From contig CM038221.1 of NCBI GenBank assembly GCA_021442155.1, positions 45,021,648 to 45,085,647 of the forward strand: DNA of 64,000 nucleotides, given 5' to 3'. Source of the stretch: Cymbidium sinense (taxonomy: Eukaryota; Streptophyta; Magnoliopsida; Asparagales; Orchidaceae). The notes beneath the pieces are model-generated. The model did not search any database. It was not told where the DNA came from and was given only the letters and a program-made list of their open reading frames with translations. Made by a program: the position numbers and the translations under genes. Below, piece after piece: positions 59,529 through 64,000 of this stretch. The first letter of the stretch is position 1, and each line of letters opens with the position of its first letter.

Positions 59529-59995
59529 TACTTGTATTATGGGACTATTTGGTTGGCTGAAAAAAGAATGCAATGTAAAAAGAATGCAGTGTAAAAAAAA
59601 AAAAACAATGTAAATGGATTACTTTATAGTTGTTTGGTTGAGAGTTTTACAAATTCATGACTTTATTTTTTTTGTTTGATTAAAAAAATATAATGTAAAA
59701 TATTTTGAAGGTTTTGAGCCTTGGACAATACAGTACGGCGGGCAAAGCGGGGCGGCGACGGCCTCGATTAGGCGAACGGCTTAAGACTTACACGGCGTAT
59801 TTGGAATTCTACCTAAATCGCTAATTCAAATACATCAAAAATAACTTTTATAATGTATTTGGAATACATTATATTAGCTTAGAAATTTTACTTTACTTCA
59901 AGCCAAACATCAAAAAATTAAAATCTATGCATTTACTTTACTTTGCATATATAAACTCTGAATACCGACGGTGTACAAAGTCGCTACAAATCAAG

Positions 59996-60051
<56 letters not shown>

Positions 60052-61796
60052 TGAATAAAATTTTACAAATTTGAATGAATTTCATGTATGCCAATTCAAT
60101 TATAGGAGTCATGTGTTGATAGTAAAAATATATTTATTGGAAGGGGGGAGGAGAGAGATAATTTGAGTACATAAGAGAAAAAAATTATCTTAGGATTCTT
60201 AGGTTGATGTTTTCATGAAGGTTATAGCATGTTTAGATATCTAACACAAATATTCAATTTCTCTACTAGCCAATTAAATGATGAAGAACATGATATTAAT
60301 CTACTCAATTACCAACCAAATGAAAAATATAATCCTAAGTCAGCCCCTAAACTCTTCCTCTATTAATCCCCAAGGACACAAATCGCCCAAAGGTTTTATA
60401 AAGGTAATGCTATTGTTCAAGCAAATCAATGTCATATTTGCTTCAATATAGGTGAAAACTTTAAAATGATTTCATTAAAGATTATGGGAGAAACCAATTG
60501 TCGGTGTTGATAACTTCTAGCTAAAAACTCGTCAAAGAGATAACTTTTATGTGAAAACTTTAAAATGAAAAAACTATAAGGTTCAGGTCAATTAAAATAA
60601 TTCCATTAAAGATTATGAAGGATTGGCTTTCTTCATAGCTAGAAAAAGAAAAATTATAAGATCTGAATTAGGAAGAAATGTCTCCTATAACATCAATAAA
60701 GTGCATTAGAAAGCATTGAAAGAAGACGAACTGGGCATCATTTGGCACAGGTGATGATGAGAGAAACCAATTGTCGATGATGAACATCAATGTTAGTTGA
60801 TGACAATCAATAGTAAATGAATAATAATTGATATTAGCTATGATCAATGACATGCGATGCAAAATGGAGGATAATATACATCAAAGTTGGTTGAACATGC
60901 GACATAATAGATGCCTATATTGATCAATGATGGATAAGAGACTAATGACGGAAATGAGTTGCTCTTAAGTTCATTATTTTGAATTATAGATTTCTCGCAA
61001 CTAAAAAAATCCAATCCTTTATCTATACAAACAAGATCTATTTTTAAATTTTTAGTGATGTATTCTTGTTTCTAACGTAATCATTAACAATGCATCAAAT
61101 GGTTTGAAATTATCTGATATATTTTAAAAATCAAAATACTTTAATAGGCTTTAAATTGAGCAATTTTAAATTTATCGGATTTATCTCACCCATTCACTCA
61201 TTGTGAGCGTATTACGGATAATGTTTGGCTTTCAAATGGTCTCAAGATAGTTTATAATTATTCTTTAAAGCTTTTCATATATATAAAGCTTTTTCTTATT
61301 TTAATTCATCATGAATTGAGGAACAAGCTCTTCGCCGTTTGTTCATGCTTTAATTAGACTTTCTCTTAGTTTGAATAATACCTTGTTGCCTGAATATCCA
61401 CTACGAAAAAAGTCAAGTCTTTTGTGCTAAAAGGGATTTGGGTATCTTCAATTATTATTATGATAACAAATTAAATACAGTTATTAAAATCGTTCATCTA
61501 ATTGATCTATTTTATTTTCAATAATAAAAATATATGAAAGGAAAAATATATCAAAATATTTTAGTGCAAATTACACCATGATAGCTAGGCATAAAAGTTG
61601 TTAGATTTAGGGCCTGTTTGGTACCGTGGTTGGTACGCAGTGCCATGTAAACTGCGTCGCACGAGCGTTTGTTTCGCCAAAAATTTGGGAATCGCAGCCA
61701 CCGCAAAGCTGCGATTCGACCCTTCGTTCCACGGCCTGCGATCGTATATTTTGTCCCCTAAATTACCCCTCCGCATTTTAACTTTCAGGGGCATCC
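59529..61796. other. AT-rich intergenic region
   Basis: Contains short poly-A runs and a possible small inverted-repeat element (about 59545-59915), an isolated GC-rich patch (about 59722-59800), an (AT)n tract (59999-60048), and a repeated TGAAAACTTTAAAATGA phrase (60452 and 60550). From about 61615, CTGTTTGGTACCGTGG resembles the left end of common small plant DNA transposons, but no right end is identified. No gene is called. Confidence 0.7.
59999..60048. repeat. (AT)n microsatellite
   Basis: Uninterrupted AT dinucleotides for about 50 bp. Confidence 0.95.
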
Positions 61797-62090
61797 GTGC
61801 CGAATGATCGTTCTCGCGCGCCCTCGAAACATCTTTTGCCGAAGGATTGTTCTTGCGTGCCCTCGAACATCTTTTGCCGGAGGAAAACGAGGGTTTTTCT
61901 TGCGGAATCCGCTCGCCGCAGCCAATCTCACCCGCAGGGACTCTTCTTCGATCTCCTTGTGTTCTTTATCGGCATAGAACTGTGGGCATCAGGTGGATTT
62001 GAGCATCCAGAAGCCTCATCTATTTCCGACTTCCGCTTCCCTCCTCGGGTTTCACCCTCGTCTAGCTCGACTTCATATATCATGAAGGTA
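61797..62090 (+). CDS. Possible first exon of a host gene, cut off by element F
   Basis: A GC-rich open stretch with ATG at 61797 reads to TSYIMK, followed by a good splice donor (ATGAAG|GTAACC, about 62083-62090). It begins with two similar 30-40 base phrases (GCCCTCGAAACATCTTTTGC and GCCCTCGAACATCTTTTGC). A later hydrophobic stretch reads FFDLLVFFIGIELWA. Element F starts about 110 bp further on, so any downstream exons would lie beyond it, outside the window. I recognise no domain. It could also be 5' leader sequence or chance. Confidence 0.25.
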
Positions 62091-62203
62091 ACCCTCTATT
62101 AATTTGGTTCTTGCAATGTATACAATTGCCTGCCAATTACTTTTGCTTGTAATGGTTTGATTATATTTGTAAAGGAGTTAATGATGATGATGATGATGAT
62201 GAT

Positions 62204-63124
62204 TAATATGACACTTAAAATACCACTAGTCGAAGTACGAATCTTGATGTCCAAAGCAAGTTGATCCTAAGCTAAAACTGGTCTAGATCAAGCACTTAAA
62301 ATATCATTTGAAACTTTAGAATATCAGTTAAATCTCTAAATAGCTCTTAAACATGGAGTGTTTATACTCAAATTGAGCGTCTCGATGAGTCGGATCTAAT
62401 AAGCCCAAGATCTCATAATTCTGATTCATTTGGACATTCAAATACTTAAAATATATCAAATGATCAAAAGAATCATTTTGAGCTCGATGGAATAAGGGTT
62501 TTGCATGTATGTAAACACCACTCTTTCAATCTATACATTCTTCACATAAGGAGCAAGCAAGAGAGAGAGAGCTTGAAAATTCTCCAAGCATAATCGTGCC
62601 ACCACTCGACGGTCGCCAACCACCCCCGTTGGTTGCCAACCACGCGCCGCCACGCCACCCGCCATCAATCCTCGTTGTAATCCACCACCACTATCGCAAG
62701 CAATCATCGCCGGTCATCATCGCCGGCCACCGACGCCGGTCACCGCCGCCGACCATCGCCTTATCTCTCCGGGTCCATCACGATGACCTTCATCATCGCC
62801 GTTGATCTCATTGCTTCACCATCATCTACTACTGAATCGGTATAACTCAACGTGACTATATATTATGTATCACGATTCGATTCCATTGTTAGCTCTTCTC
62901 ATATACAATTTTGTAATTCAGTCGGAAAACTTTGTATTCCAAAATAAATACATAGTGGAAGATTTATACTTATAGCTCAGTAGTTTTTACTCTATTCTGG
63001 ATTTTTCATGTAAAAAATTATGCGTTTTCTTATTAATTCTTCAAATATTTATGTGTGTGCTGAACTCCACAACAAAGCTAAGACGTAAAATCTTACTCTA
63101 CTGTAATTGGTTTTCTAGCACGCA
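62204..63124 (+). repeat. 5' LTR of element F
   Basis: Starts TAATATGACACTTAAAATAC and ends TTTTCTAGCACGCA. The promoter block is reduced (CAATCTATACATTC, about 62527). It is longer (921 bp) than the others because of a GC-rich CACCGCCGCCGACCATCGCC stretch (about 62600-62770) that looks like minisatellite repeat III. Confidence 0.8.
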
Positions 63125-63126
63125 AT

Positions 63127-63147
63127 AGTTTGACGTCGTCTGTGGAA
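63127..63147 (+). other. Putative primer-binding site of element F
   Basis: AGTTTGACGTCGTCTGTGG lies two to three bases after the LTR end, where the minus-strand primer tRNA binds. The related sequence at 10472 reads GTTTGGTGTGGCGTCTGG. I do not assign the tRNA. Confidence 0.5.
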
Positions 63148-63164
63148 AATAGAACACCTCAATC

Positions 63165-64000
63165 ACAATTTTCATGGACACCCGCATCATGGCCAATAGG
63201 CGCAATACTCGTAACAACGGAACCTCCCGCTCTAACTCCCGTCACTCTCGAAACCAATCCTTGAACCAAGGACGTTTCAAGCCTCACTTCCCTCGAGCGT
63301 GACCGTTGGTGAAGAACAGAATCTCTTTAGAAAATCGTGTGTGTCGAATGGAAGAGTCTCAAAATAAGATGATCCGACTTTTACGAGGAACACGATAGCA
63401 ATTACCACGGCAAACACATCTCCCCCAAGATCGATCGTTAGTCGTGGGAGGTCAAAATACTAATCTTCTTGACACTAAAGTTCCTCCGCTTCCTGATCGC
63501 GGATGATCTCCTCGACATTGCCAGTTCTACTCATCCATCACGTGAAGCTCAACCGCTAATCTACCAATTATCGGGTAGCGGCACGTCGTCTGACTCCACT
63601 CCATGTTATAGTAGAATTACAACGCTTAATGCATCAATTTCATCTTAAAGATAAAAAATCATCCTCCCCTCACCGCTATGAGGAGTCTTCACCTTTAGAA
63701 GATATTCTTCAACATCCCATTCCCATGTTTCAAGCTTCGAGCATCGATTCTTATGATGGGACAAGACCCATATGAACACATCGATCATGTAACCATCATG
63801 CATATCCAACGAGCTCTAACACACCGCTTTTGTTAAGTTTTTCCAATCACCTTTAAGTGGCGCACTTAGTTTTTTTACTCCCTTCCAAGAGGATCTATCC
63901 ATACCTTTGGCAAACTCGCCAAGATTTTTGTAGATCAGTTCATTACAAATCGGAGGATCATTAAAGATTCCTCTCATTTCTAAGGCATCCGTCAAAATGA
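63165..64000 (+). pseudogene. Gag remnant of element F (partial)
   Basis: The start MDTRIMANRRNTRNNGTSRS (about 63174) is the clearest gag N terminus in the window. Next come SRNQSLNQGRF, MEESQNKMIRLLRG (about 63350), then, after stops, DPYEHIDHVTIMHIQRAL (63765-63820), WRT, SIHTFGKLAKIF and QFITNRRIIKDSSHF (about 63935-63980). These match gag pieces of B and D. Broken by stops and frameshifts. Confidence 0.75.

Larger units (their letters stand above)
62204..64000 (+). mobile_element. Element F: 5' part of gag-pro LTR family, runs off the window
   Basis: 5' LTR (62204-63124), primer-binding-site-like TTTGACGTCGTCTGTGGAAA, then a gag remnant to the window end. The five bases before it are ATGAT, close to the ATAAT beside the other two complete insertions; the right end is not visible. 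A (GAT)n tract (62181-62203) lies directly at the insertion point. Confidence 0.85.

Noticed and set aside
59545..59915. Small inverted-repeat transposon (TTTGGTTGG / CCAAACATC ends)
   Set aside because: Only about nine bases of the ends agree and no target duplication is clear; noted within the spacer but not called as an element.

Overview
This is nuclear DNA of a flowering plant, not prokaryotic. It holds plant transposon families (Ty3/Gypsy LTR elements, an L1-type LINE, Mutator-like elements with plant mobile domain genes), long AT-rich intergenic stretches, (AT)n microsatellites, and one small plant-type intronless gene with a TATA box and G-box. I cannot name the species or decide monocot versus dicot. 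Almost all of the window is mobile DNA, and nearly every coding trace is broken by stops and frameshifts.

Layout. 1-1922: 3' part of one LTR retrotransposon (element A). 2496-23835: a 21.3-kb composite of the same family, with outer + strand LTRs flanked by a 5-bp target duplication (ATAAT) and an inverted inner block (about 13.7-22.55 kb). 23841-29328: AT-rich intergenic DNA with a 355-bp inverted-terminal-repeat element and a 1159-bp Mutator-type foldback element (27132-28290, 9-bp duplication). 29340-34925: minus-strand L1-type LINE with an 11-bp duplication. 35615-41634: Mutator-like element MULE-1 (9-bp duplication) with a transposase remnant and a plant-mobile-domain remnant. 41644-46110: AT-rich intergenic DNA. 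46116-51719: minus-strand copy of the LTR family (element G), again with ATAAT at both ends. 52242-52664: the only likely host gene, disrupted by two compensating frameshifts. 52835-59519: MULE-2, a second copy of the MULE-1 family, inserted 161 bp after the gene's stop. 59529-62203: intergenic DNA with a possible first exon. 62204-64000: 5' LTR and gag start of element F, running off the window.

The dominant LTR family is odd. Copies that can be read go LTR, gag, aspartic protease, about 400 bp of noncoding DNA, then three minisatellite modules (repeat I about 85 bp, repeat III GC-rich CGCCGACC type, repeat II about 78 bp), a GC-rich segment that differs between copies, a polypurine tract and the 3' LTR. 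No reverse transcriptase, RNase H or integrase is seen in any copy, so it looks non-autonomous and probably uses enzymes from a partner element. A second subtype (C, E) also lacks gag and protease.

The three Mutator-type insertions share terminal sequence (GGCT..AATTTT) and a subterminal motif, so they look like one family: two long transposase plus plant-mobile-domain copies and one non-coding foldback. The insertion ends are the firmest calls here because matching duplications can be read at both sides of five insertions.
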